From contig JANRIR010000007.1 of assembly GCA_033764725.1 (NCBI GenBank), positions 11,919-75,918 of the forward strand: a stretch of 64,000 bases of DNA, read 5' to 3'. Both the position numbers and the translations under genes were made by a program. Origin of the DNA: RI-43 sp033764725 (lineage in GTDB: Bacteria > Pseudomonadota > Alphaproteobacteria > Caulobacterales > Aquidulcibacteraceae). Below, piece after piece: positions 9,083 through 16,512 of this stretch (its first letter is position 1; the number at the start of each line of letters is the position of its first letter). Under the pieces are notes generated by a model. The model was not told the origin of the DNA. It made no database searches and worked only from the letters and a program-made list of their open reading frames with translations.

Positions 9083-9451
9083 GTGACTCAGGACGCCCTC
9101 GTTTCAATCATCGACGACGACGCCTCGATGCGCGCGGCCCTCGTGGGTCTCGTGCGCGCGCTCGGCTATCGTGTGCGCGGCTTCGCCAATGCGGAAGACT
9201 TTCTGGCGGCCGGCGGCGCGGGGGACAGCCGCGCCATCGTCACCGACATCCAGATGCCCGGGCTGTCCGGCGTCGAGCTGGCGGAGCGCCTGGCGGCCGA
9301 GGGCTGTGCTGCGCCGATCATCATGATCACTGCGCGGGTCGAGTCGGGCCTGCATGAGCGCGCGCTGGCCAGCGGCGCCTTTTGCGTGCTCAAGAAGCCC
9401 TTCCTGGCCGAGGCGTTGATCGATTGCCTGGAGCGCGCCCTGGCGCGATAG
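9083..9451 (+). CDS. Single-domain response regulator (CheY-like)
   Basis: A 122-residue stand-alone receiver with acidic residues IDDD at 10-13, phosphoacceptor Asp55 in VTDIQMPG, and a conserved lysine in LKKPF near residue 104. It has no output domain, so it probably competes for or relays phosphate in the pathway formed with the kinase 25 nt downstream and the FixJ-like protein upstream. The start is GTG at 9083 with AGGTG 6 nt upstream. Its sequence resembles FixJ receivers (TDIQMPGLSGVEL), which suggests origin by duplication of a FixJ-like receiver with loss of the DNA-binding domain. A perfect palindrome is placed just upstream. Confidence 0.88.
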   Translation: MTQDALVSIIDDDASMRAALVGLVRALGYRVRGFANAEDFLAAGGAGDSRAIVTDIQMPGLSGVELAERLAAEGCAAPIIMITARVESGLHERALASGAFCVLKKPFLAEALIDCLERALAR

Positions 9452-9476
9452 CGGGCCTTGCGCTACGGAACAGCGC

Positions 9477-10712
9477 ATGGCCGAAGCCGATCACCGTCAA
9501 CGGACCGCCGAAGACGCGTTGCGCGAGAGCGAGTACCGCTACCGCAATCTGTTTCAGGCGATGGCGGCCTCGTTCTGGGAGCTCGATTTCACCCCCGTCG
9601 GCGGAATGCTGCGCGATTTGCGCAAGCAAGGGGTCGGCGATTTCGCCGCCTATTTCGCAGAGCATCCAGCATTCGTGCGGCGCATGATGCAGGCCACTCG
9701 GGTGATCGACGTCAACGACCAGACGGTGGCGCTGTTCGGCGACGGCGACAAATCCGCCCTGTTTCAGACGCTCGATGTGTATTGGCCTGAGGAAAGCTCG
9801 CAGGTCTACGCAGACAGCGTGATCGCTGCGGTCAGCGGCAAGCCGAGCTTCGCTGCTGAAACGCGGCTTCGCAAGCTCAACGGCGAGATTTTCGATGCGC
9901 TCTTTACGGCATGCTTCGCCCCGGAATCCGTCGCCGACGGCAAATTGCTCATCGGCGTGATCGATACATCCGAACGCGTCCGCGCCCAGGCGATGTTGCG
10001 CCAGCTGCAGGCGGAGTTTGCCCACGCGGCGCGCGTGTCCATGCTGGGCGAGCTGACGGCCTCGATCGCGCACGAGGTCAATCAGCCGCTGGCCGCCATC
10101 GCCACGAACGCCTCGGCGGGATTGCGCTGGCTCGATCGCGCGGAGCCTGATATCGCCGAGGTGCGCGCCTTGACCGCGCGCATCATCGCTGACGCGCAGC
10201 GCGCCGCCGAGGTGATCGCGCGCATTCGCGCCATGGCCAGCCGGAATGCCGCGCAATCGGCGCCGATCAGCGTCAACAGCGTGGTCGAAGAGGCCATGCT
10301 GTTCCTCGCGCACGAACTGCAAGGCCACGAGGTGTCGCTCACGCTGGCGCTCGGCAAGGATTTGCCGGCGGTGATGGCTGATCGCATCCAGCTGCAGCAG
10401 GTCGTCGTCAATCTCGCGGTCAACGCCATACAGGCCATGACCCAAACGCCGCCGCAGAAGCGCCGCTTGACCATTCGCACGCGCCTTTCCGGCGCGCAGG
10501 TGTGCGCAACGGTCGAGGATGCAGGGCCCGGCATCGGAGACGCGCGCAAGGAGCGCCTTTTCGAAAGTTTCTTCACCACCAAAAGCGATGGGATGGGCAT
10601 GGGATTGCCGATCTGCCGGTCGATTGTGGAGTCGTATGGCGGCGCCATCGATGCGGCGAATGGCGAAGCCGGCGGCGCGGTGTTCACGGTTGCGCTGCCC
10701 GCTGCGCGCTGA
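9477..10712 (+). CDS. PAS-domain sensor histidine kinase (FixL/DctB-like)
   Basis: A 411-residue kinase without transmembrane segments, so probably cytoplasmic. Residues 12-175 contain one or two PAS-like folds; the first (SEYRYRNLFQAM) is followed by a long insertion and a PAS/PAC-like end at VIDTSERVRAQ. The phosphoacceptor His199 lies in SIAHEVNQPLAAI, the form seen in FixL and DctB-type kinases. The ATP-binding domain shows the N box VVVNLAVNAIQAM, DAGPGIG and GMGMGLPICRSIVES. No FixL-type haem ligand can be assigned with confidence. It is co-oriented with both response regulators, which are its likely partners. The sensed signal is unknown. Confidence 0.9.
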   Translation: MAEADHRQRTAEDALRESEYRYRNLFQAMAASFWELDFTPVGGMLRDLRKQGVGDFAAYFAEHPAFVRRMMQATRVIDVNDQTVALFGDGDKSALFQTLDVYWPEESSQVYADSVIAAVSGKPSFAAETRLRKLNGEIFDALFTACFAPESVADGKLLIGVIDTSERVRAQAMLRQLQAEFAHAARVSMLGELTASIAHEVNQPLAAIATNASAGLRWLDRAEPDIAEVRALTARIIADAQRAAEVIARIRAMASRNAAQSAPISVNSVVEEAMLFLAHELQGHEVSLTLALGKDLPAVMADRIQLQQVVVNLAVNAIQAMTQTPPQKRRLTIRTRLSGAQVCATVEDAGPGIGDARKERLFESFFTTKSDGMGMGLPICRSIVESYGGAIDAANGEAGGAVFTVALPAAR

Positions 10713-10718
10713 GCGCCC

Positions 10719-10734
10719 TTATACGCGCGTATGA
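10719..10734. promoter_or_regulatory. Candidate FixJ-type operator, copy 3
   Basis: TTATACGCGCGTATGA, matching copy 2 at 14 of 16 positions outside the 4-nt spacer differences. It lies 6 nt after the kinase stop and about 80 nt upstream of the alpha/beta hydrolase at 10816, suggesting that the hydrolase genes have their own regulated promoter. Confidence 0.6.
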
Positions 10735-10815
10735 GCGCACTAACCCTATGGAGAATGGCGATCGGCGCGCGGCGCGCGCATCCTGGCTTCATCACCTCGA
10801 AGCGGAGATCGTTCC

Positions 10816-11619
10816 ATGACCAAGACCATCGTCCTCGTGCACGGCGCCTGGCTGAACGCCCGATCCTGGGAACAGTGGAAGGCGCGCTACGAAGCCAGAG
10901 GCTATACCGTGATCGCCTCGGATTGGCCCGGCGATGAGGGCGATCCGGTCGACCTCAAGGCGCATCCGAACAAGGCGTTGACGCATTTCGGGCCCAAGGA
11001 AATCGTCGATCATTACGAAGCCCTGATCCGTGCGCTGCCGGAGGCGCCGATCCTTATGGGGCACTCCGCCGGCGGCGTGTTCGTGCAGCATTTGGCCGAT
11101 CGCGGTCTCGGCGTCGCCGCCATCGCCATCGATCCCGCGCCGACGCCGGGCGTCGGCATCCCGCTCGATGGGCTCTTGTCCGCGTTGCCTGTGCTGAGCG
11201 ACCCGTTCAGCGGCGCGAAAGTCGTCTCGATGTCGAAGGCGTTCTTCGCAGCCCGCTTCGCCAACGGGCTGCCGCGCGACCAGGTGGATGCGCATTTCGA
11301 GCGCTACATCGTGCCGACTGCGGGCAAGGTCTATTGGGACGGCGTCACCTCCGGCGGCGCAGGGTCGATCGATTGGGACAGCGCCATCCGGCCGCCGATG
11401 CTTCTGATCGGCGGCAGCAAGGATTTGATAGCGCCGTCGAGCATGACGGAGTCGATCTTCAAAAAGCAAAAGCACGCTGCGTCGCTGACCGAATACAAGC
11501 TCTTCGAGGATCGCTCGCACTACCTTTGCGCCGAGCCGGGCTGGGAAGAGGTCGCCGATTTCGCGCTCGCCTGGGCCGAGAAGCATCAGCGTGAAGGCGG
11601 TTCGGCCAAGGCGGCATGA
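10816..11619 (+). CDS. Alpha/beta hydrolase
   Basis: A 267-residue alpha/beta-fold hydrolase. LVHGAWLNARSWE at 7-19 forms the oxyanion region and the nucleophile Ser84 lies in GHSAGG. An Asp in GGSKDLIAP and a His in FEDRSHY complete the probable triad. It has no signal peptide. The reaction is probably ester or carbon-carbon bond hydrolysis on a small molecule, but the substrate cannot be read. A candidate FixJ-type operator lies 82 nt upstream, so expression is probably tied to the two-component system. The chloroperoxidase-like gene follows 60 nt later in the same direction. Confidence 0.82.
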   Translation: MTKTIVLVHGAWLNARSWEQWKARYEARGYTVIASDWPGDEGDPVDLKAHPNKALTHFGPKEIVDHYEALIRALPEAPILMGHSAGGVFVQHLADRGLGVAAIAIDPAPTPGVGIPLDGLLSALPVLSDPFSGAKVVSMSKAFFAARFANGLPRDQVDAHFERYIVPTAGKVYWDGVTSGGAGSIDWDSAIRPPMLLIGGSKDLIAPSSMTESIFKKQKHAASLTEYKLFEDRSHYLCAEPGWEEVADFALAWAEKHQREGGSAKAA

Positions 11620-11679
11620 CCGCCGGCAATGTTCTGCAAAGCGAAAAGCGTTTCACCCAGTCGAAATCGGGAGTTCGCC

Positions 11680-12528
11680 ATGCCATACGTTTCCGCCGCC
11701 GGCGCAGACATTTTCTATAAGGATTGGGGGCCGCGCGAGGCGCAGCCGATCGTGTTCCATCACGGCTGGCCGCTCAGCGCCGACGATTGGGACAGCCAAA
11801 TGCTGTTCTTTCTGCATCGCGGCTATCGCGTCATCGCCCACGACCGTCGCGGCCACGGCCGGTCGTCGCAAACCGATGGCGGCCATGAGATGGATACTTA
11901 CGCCGCCGACGTCGCCGCGCTTGCCGATGCGCTCGATCTCAAGGGCGCGGTGCATATCGGCCATTCCACCGGCGGCGGCGAAGTGGCGCGCTATGTCGCG
12001 CGGGCGCGCCCGGGGCGCGTGGGAAAGGCTGTGCTCGTGGGAGCGGTGCCGCCGATCATGGTGAAGTCCGCGGCCAATCCCGGCGGCCTGCCGATCGACG
12101 CGTTCGATGGGTTGCGCGCCGCGCTCGTCGCCAACCGCGCGCAATTCTTCATCGATGTGCCGGCGGGGCCGTTCTACGGTTTCAACCGCAATGGCGCGAA
12201 AGTCTCGCAGGGGCTGATCGACAATTGGTGGCGCCAAGGCATGATGGGCGCAGCCAACGCGCACTATGAATGCATCAAGGCGTTTTCCGAAACCGATTTC
12301 ACCGAAGATCTCAAAGCGATCGACGCGCCGACCTTCGTCGCGCACGGCACGGATGATCAAATCGTGCCGTACGAGGATTCCGCGCCGCTCGCGGTGAAGC
12401 TGCTGAAGAAGGGGGTCCTGAAGGCCTATCCTGGCCTGCCGCACGGCCTGCTTGCGACGCATCCTGAGATCATCAATCCTGATCTGCTGGCTTTCGTGGA
12501 AGGTAAGCCGATCGCCGGCGCCGTCTGA
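11680..12528 (+). CDS. Cofactor-free haloperoxidase-like alpha/beta hydrolase (non-haem chloroperoxidase family)
   Basis: A 282-residue protein of the length usual for non-haem chloroperoxidases. It has the family start VSAAGADIFYKDWG, the oxyanion HHGWPLSADDWD, HDRRGHGRSSQ, nucleophile Ser96 in GHSTGGGE, Asp in GTDDQIVP and His in LPHGLLATH. The family name reflects peracid-mediated halogenation in vitro; the natural reaction is usually esterase or perhydrolase. I chose the ATG at 11680, with GGGAG 7 nt upstream, over a frame opening at 11629. It is co-oriented with the hydrolase at 10816 and probably co-transcribed. Cytoplasmic, with no leader. Confidence 0.85.
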   Translation: MPYVSAAGADIFYKDWGPREAQPIVFHHGWPLSADDWDSQMLFFLHRGYRVIAHDRRGHGRSSQTDGGHEMDTYAADVAALADALDLKGAVHIGHSTGGGEVARYVARARPGRVGKAVLVGAVPPIMVKSAANPGGLPIDAFDGLRAALVANRAQFFIDVPAGPFYGFNRNGAKVSQGLIDNWWRQGMMGAANAHYECIKAFSETDFTEDLKAIDAPTFVAHGTDDQIVPYEDSAPLAVKLLKKGVLKAYPGLPHGLLATHPEIINPDLLAFVEGKPIAGAV

Positions 12529-12632
12529 GCGATCAGTGCGTCGTGCTCAACGGATGGCGTGTTCATCAGTGAGGGCGTGGCTGGACGGCCCTCGACGCCG
12601 CCGCTATACACCCCGTCCCGCCCATGCGGCGC

Positions 12633-12708
12633 GCCTAGGTAGCTCAGTCGGTAGAGCAGCGGATTGAAAATCCGCGTGTCGGTGGTTCGATTCCGCCCCT
12701 AGGCACCA
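12633..12708 (+). tRNA. tRNA-Phe (GAA)
   Basis: A 76-nt cloverleaf with acceptor arms GCCTAGG/CCTAGGC, anticodon stem-loop GGATTGAAAATCC reading GAA, T-loop GGTTCGATTCC and an encoded CCA end. Confidence 0.97.
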
Positions 12709-12752
12709 CGGCCAGCCTCGCCGGACGCCCGGGATTGGGGTATCACACGCTG

Positions 12753-13085
12753 ATGTTACGCCTCCTGAGCGCGGCCGCCGCCGCCCTGGCGCTCGCCGCT
12801 TGCGCGTCGACGCCCGACCGCAACGCCGGGTTCGACCTGATCGACATGCAGCGCCGCCTCGATGCGCGCGGCATCGGCTTCGGCGTCGGCCTGCCGCCGG
12901 GCGGGGGCGACGGCGTCTTGTTCACGCTGCGCTTCCGCACCGCCGACGCCGACGACGCCGCGCCGATCACCGAGGCCGATTTCCGCGCCGCCGCCGAGGC
13001 CGCAGCGCCCGAAGGCTGCACCCTTGCGGCGCTCACGCCGCAGGCGGATGGCGGCATGCTCGCGCGCTATGATTGCCCCCGGTGA
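12753..13085 (+). CDS. Small predicted lipoprotein
   Basis: A 110-residue protein with a lipoprotein leader MLRLLSAAAAALALAACAS, lipobox LAAC, modified cysteine at residue 18. The rest is Asp/Ala-rich and includes MQRRLDARGIGFGVGLPPG and a C-terminal Cys pair (GCTLAAL, YDCPR). I recognise no domain. I chose the ATG at 12753 because it begins the leader; a longer frame from 12735 adds six residues before it. It is followed directly by 13-bp repeats and the frameshifted small gene, so the two may once have been an operon for envelope proteins. Confidence 0.65.
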   Translation: MLRLLSAAAAALALAACASTPDRNAGFDLIDMQRRLDARGIGFGVGLPPGGGDGVLFTLRFRTADADDAAPITEADFRAAAEAAAPEGCTLAALTPQADGGMLARYDCPR

Positions 13086-13121
13086 TCGCCCCAGATGATC
13101 GCCCCAGATGACCGCGCCAGG
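13083..13121. repeat. 13-bp tandem repeat, three units
   Basis: Two identical units TGATCGCCCCAGA (13083-13095, 13096-13108) and one degenerate unit TGACCGCGCCAGG (13109-13121). The first unit starts at the lipoprotein stop codon. Probably replication slippage at the end of the gene; no function is apparent. Confidence 0.7.
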
Positions 13122-13635
13122 GGCGAACGCCGCTGAAGATCGCCCCTGATTGGGGCTGCGCGAGCAACGGAGAGCGGCGTGCGGGCCTGTTCGCGGCCGC
13201 CGCAGCCGCCGCGGCTTTAGTCGTTGGCGGCTACGCCGCTCAGCGCGGCTCGGTCCCGCCGTCGCCCTCCGCCACGGCCGCTCCGCCGCCGGCCGAAGCC
13301 GCCCGTCGGGCGGCGCCGCGACGCCGCCCGCGCCCGCCATCGACGCCGTGCTGGGCGCCTGGCGCTGGGAGGGGATCGCGTGCGGGGAGGGACCGGCGGT
13401 GACGCGCGACGATGACGGGCGCCTCGTCTTCACCATGACCGGCGCGCCGACCTTCGTGCACGCGATCGAACGCTACGACGCCAACAGCGTGTTCACCCGC
13501 GTGGAGAGCCCGGCCGAGCAGGCCGGCGCCGGCTACACGCTGACGCGGCGGGGAAATCTGCTGGACGTAATCCTCTACGATCCCGCGCGCTCTGGCCTCG
13601 CTGAAAGCGTCAATCAGTGGGATGCGTGCGGCTAA
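13095..13635 (+). pseudogene. Frameshifted small membrane-anchored or exported protein
   Basis: Coding signal switches frame here. The C-terminal part (from about 13330) reads AIDAVLGAWRWEGIACGEG and on to a TAA at 13633-13635, about 100 residues with a META/lipocalin-like small beta-domain look. The only continuous frame upstream of it (from 13150) gives an arginine-rich sequence unlike a protein start. In another frame, 13178-13297 reads a plausible hydrophobic anchor (AGLFAAAAAAALVVGGY) followed by a Pro/Ala linker. A third frame holds a start, MIAPDDRARGERR, at 13095. The anchor and domain frames meet at a perfect GC hairpin, 13298-13314 (arms GCCGCCCG/CGGGCGGC). Either the gene is decayed or the hairpin caused a sequencing indel. 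Confidence 0.55.
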
Positions 13636-14630
13636 GCGCGCAGCAGCTCCGCCGCGGTCTCGGCGAAATAGGTCACGACGCCATCGCAGCCCGCGCGCTT
13701 GAATGCGGCCAGCGTTTCGAGGATCGCGCGGTTCTCATCGAGCCAGCCGTTCGCCGCCGCAGCCTTGATCATCGCGTATTCGCCGGACACCTGAAACGCG
13801 AAAGTCGGCAAGCCAAACGCGGCCTTCACCGCCGCGATGATGTCGAGATAAGGCACGCCAGGCTTGACCATCAGCATGTCGGCGCCCTCCGCCACGTCGA
13901 GCGCGCATTCGCGCAGCGCTTCGTCGGCGTTGAAGGGGTCCATCTGGTAGGTTTTCTTGTCGCCCTGCAACGCCACCGCCGTGCCAATCGCTTCGCGATA
14001 GGGGCCGTAAAAGCAGGACGCGTACTTCGCCGCATAGGACAGGATCAGCGCGTCATGGCGCCCGGCCGCCTCCAGCGCCGTCCGGATCGCGCCGACACGG
14101 CCGTCCATCATGTCGGAGGGGGCGAGAATGTCGGCGCCGGCCTCCGCGAGGATGACCGATTGGTCCGCCAGCCGCGCCACCGTCTCGTCGTTGAGGATGC
14201 GCCCGCCCTCGAGCACGCCGTCATGGCCGTGATCGGTGAACGGGTCGAGCGCGACATCGACCATCACGCCGACGCCGGGCGCGGCTTGCTTCATCGCCCG
14301 GACGCAGGCCGGCACCAGGCCATTGGGGTTCAACGCTTCGCTGCCGACGCCGTCCTTTTTGGCCGGATCGATGTGGGGAAAAATCGCCACCGCGGGGATG
14401 CCCAGGCTCGCGGCGCGCTCGGCCGTGCGCGCGGCGGCGTCGACGTTCAGCCGCTCGACGCCCGGCATCGCCGCCACCGGCACACGCGCCTCGCGCCCGT
14501 CATGCACCACCAGCGACCAGATCAGGTCGTCCACGCCGAGCGCGCGCTCGCGGACGAGCCGTCGCGTCCAATCGGCCTGGCGCAGGCGGCGCGGGCGGGC
14601 GGCGGGGTAGCGGGCGGCGAAAGGTTGCAC
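13632..14630 (-). CDS. hemB: Delta-aminolevulinic acid dehydratase (porphobilinogen synthase)
   Basis: A 332-residue HemB that condenses two 5-aminolevulinates into porphobilinogen. The Schiff-base lysines are Lys202 (AAKYASCFYGP) and Lys256 (MVKPGVPYLD). The metal site reads DVALDPFTDHGHDG at 125-138: aspartates replace the three cysteines of zinc enzymes, so this is the Mg-dependent, Cys-free type. I chose the GTG at 14630, with AGGG 7 nt upstream and a start resembling other HemB proteins (FAARYPAARPRRLR). The frame stays open to a GTG at 14657. It is divergent from hemA, 119 nt apart, so the first two steps of haem synthesis share a promoter region. Its 3' end overlaps the pseudogene by 4 nt. 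Confidence 0.95.
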   Translation of the reverse strand: MQPFAARYPAARPRRLRQADWTRRLVRERALGVDDLIWSLVVHDGREARVPVAAMPGVERLNVDAAARTAERAASLGIPAVAIFPHIDPAKKDGVGSEALNPNGLVPACVRAMKQAAPGVGVMVDVALDPFTDHGHDGVLEGGRILNDETVARLADQSVILAEAGADILAPSDMMDGRVGAIRTALEAAGRHDALILSYAAKYASCFYGPYREAIGTAVALQGDKKTYQMDPFNADEALRECALDVAEGADMLMVKPGVPYLDIIAAVKAAFGLPTFAFQVSGEYAMIKAAAANGWLDENRAILETLAAFKRAGCDGVVTYFAETAAELLRA

Positions 14631-14749
14631 GGGAGACCCTGGCGCATCGCCGCGCACCCTGCGCGGCTTGGTCCCCTTCCTTAAGGCGGGCGGCGGCCGA
14701 TATAAACCGCCATCGTCCCGCCCCGGGACGGGGAGCGGCGGCCGCCTCG

Positions 14750-15970
14750 ATGCGACAGGAAGACCTCGACGCCTTCACCCGCGCCGTCTCGGCCATCCGC
14801 GACGAGGGGCGCTACCGCGTGTTCGCCGACATCCGGCGCGAGCGCGGGCGCTTTCCCCATGCGCGCCTGCGCCTGCCCGACGGCTCCGAGCGGCGCATCG
14901 TGGTCTGGTGTTCGAACGATTATCTGGGCCAGGGCCAGGACGAGGCTGTGATCGCCGCAGCCCACGCCGCGATCGACGATGTCGGCGCCGGGGCGGGCGG
15001 CACGCGCAACATTTCCGGCACGACGAGCTATCATGTCGATCTGGAGCGCGAATTGGCGTCGCTGCACGGCAAGGAGGCGGCGCTGTTGTTCACGTCGGGC
15101 TATGTGTCGAACGACGCGACGCTCTCGACGCTGGCGAAATTGTTTCCCGATCTGTGGATTTTTTCCGATGCGCTTAACCATGCCTCGATGATCGAAGGCA
15201 TCCGTCGCGCGTCCTGTCAGAAGCGAATCTTCCGCCACAACGATCTGCAGCACCTCGAATCGCTCCTGAACGAGGCGCCCGCACACGCGCCCAAACTGAT
15301 CGCATTCGAGAGCGTCTATTCGATGGATGGCGACACGGCGCCGATCGAGGCGATCTGCGACATCGCCGAGCAGTATGGCGCCATCACTTATCTCGACGAG
15401 GTGCATGGCGTGGGGCTTTACGGCGAAACCGGCGGCGGCGTGGCCGAGCGCGACGGCGTGATGCACCGGGTCGATTTCATCGAAGGCACGCTTGCAAAGG
15501 CGTTCGGCGCCATGGGCGGCTATGTCGCCGGGCCTGCGGTTGCGATCGACGCCATCCGCTCGACTGCGCCCGGCTTCATCTTCACCACCTCGCTTGCGCC
15601 CTCGATCGCGGCGGCGGCGCTGGAGAGCGTGCGCCTCGTCAAGCGCTGCCCGCACATGCGCGCGCGCATCGCCGAGCGCGCCGAGACGCTCAAGCGCCTG
15701 CTGCGCGAGGCGGACCTGCCGGTGATGGACAGCGCCACCCACATCGTGCCGGTCCGCGTCGGCGATCCGACATTGTGCAAGGCGATATCCGACGCGTTGC
15801 TCTACGACCACGGCGTCTATGTGCAGCCGATCAATTATCCCACCGTCCCGCGCGGGACCGAGCGCCTGCGCTTCACGCCGTCGCCGTTTCATGACGATGC
15901 GTTGATGCACGATCTGGTGCGCGCGTTGTCGATCGTATGGACGCAGATGCAGGCGCCGAAGGCCGCGTGA
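14750..15970 (+). CDS. hemA: 5-aminolevulinate synthase (C4 pathway)
   Basis: A 406-residue PLP enzyme that condenses glycine and succinyl-CoA. It matches ALAS over its full length: VWCSNDYLGQG (52-62), GAGAGGTRNISGT (79-91), SVYSMDGDTAPI (188-199), DEVHGVGLYG (216-225) and the PLP lysine Lys250 in EGTLAKAFG. ALAS is used by alphaproteobacteria and mitochondria, which supports the lineage. The C-terminal half keeps the RTAPGFIFTTSL-type motif as RSTAPGFIFTTSL. It is divergent from hemB and followed 2 nt later by a small conserved gene, so they are probably co-transcribed. Confidence 0.96.
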   Translation: MRQEDLDAFTRAVSAIRDEGRYRVFADIRRERGRFPHARLRLPDGSERRIVVWCSNDYLGQGQDEAVIAAAHAAIDDVGAGAGGTRNISGTTSYHVDLERELASLHGKEAALLFTSGYVSNDATLSTLAKLFPDLWIFSDALNHASMIEGIRRASCQKRIFRHNDLQHLESLLNEAPAHAPKLIAFESVYSMDGDTAPIEAICDIAEQYGAITYLDEVHGVGLYGETGGGVAERDGVMHRVDFIEGTLAKAFGAMGGYVAGPAVAIDAIRSTAPGFIFTTSLAPSIAAAALESVRLVKRCPHMRARIAERAETLKRLLREADLPVMDSATHIVPVRVGDPTLCKAISDALLYDHGVYVQPINYPTVPRGTERLRFTPSPFHDDALMHDLVRALSIVWTQMQAPKAA

Positions 15971-15972
15971 CG

Positions 15973-16209
15973 ATGGCCGATGCGCCGCCCGCGCGTGCGG
16001 TGATCTATGAGATCGTGCGCAACGGCGCGTACGCGAAAGCGACGGCTGTGGATGTCGAGAGCGGAATCGAGGCTGCGATCGTCGGGCCGGCTTCGGCGCA
16101 TGATCGCGATCTGCAGCACCTTGCGGCGGCGAAGCTCGCGCATCTGTTGTCGCCGCGCGACGAAGACGCCGACGATCCCCCGCGCGGCGGGCCCGGCATC
16201 GTCGTGTGA
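15973..16209 (+). CDS. Small conserved protein (DUF6898-like)
   Basis: A 78-residue protein that follows hemA with a 2-nt gap, so it is probably translated from the same message. It reads VIYEIVRNGAYAKATAVDVE and then a short IVGPASAHDRDLQHLAAAKL segment, a pattern I associate with a small alphaproteobacterial family annotated as DUF6898; this is recall and not checked. It has no leader or membrane segment. The ATG at 15973 was chosen over an in-frame start at 15937 that lies inside hemA. Function unknown; linkage to hemA suggests haem synthesis or a neighbouring housekeeping step. Confidence 0.7.
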   Translation: MADAPPARAVIYEIVRNGAYAKATAVDVESGIEAAIVGPASAHDRDLQHLAAAKLAHLLSPRDEDADDPPRGGPGIVV

Positions 16210-16216
16210 GAGGCGC

Positions 16217-16465
16217 TCAAGCCGGATCGTCGCGGAAATAGGCCTCCACCGGGCCCTTCATGGTCATGGTCAGCGGATTGCCGCGCCGATCCTTGACATT
16301 GCCGCCGACCGCGACGCGCACCCAGCCTTCGGAAATGCAATATTCCTCGACGTTCGTCTTCTCGACGCCCTTGAAGCGGATGCCGACGCCGCGCGCCAGC
16401 GCCTCCTCATCATAGAACGGACTCGACGGATCATTGGCCAGGCGATCGGGGGGCGTATCGGACAT
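16217..16465 (-). CDS. DUF3297-family small protein
   Basis: An 82-residue protein. It shows the conserved family pattern: MSDTPPDRL at the start, SPFYDEEALARGVGIRF in the middle, then KTNVEEYCISEGWVRV and DRRGNPLTMTMKG. The family is widespread in proteobacteria and uncharacterised; small size and charge suggest a soluble cytoplasmic protein. It begins at the ATG at 16465, 47 nt after the WD40 gene, in the same direction. Its position after WD40 and CobW suggests a metal-homeostasis operon, but that is inference from context only. Confidence 0.85.
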   Translation of the reverse strand: MSDTPPDRLANDPSSPFYDEEALARGVGIRFKGVEKTNVEEYCISEGWVRVAVGGNVKDRRGNPLTMTMKGPVEAYFRDDPA

Positions 16466-16512
16466 CGGATTTCTCTTCGTTGCGCGCTTCGGCGGAGCGG
16501 ATGCGGCGTCCG

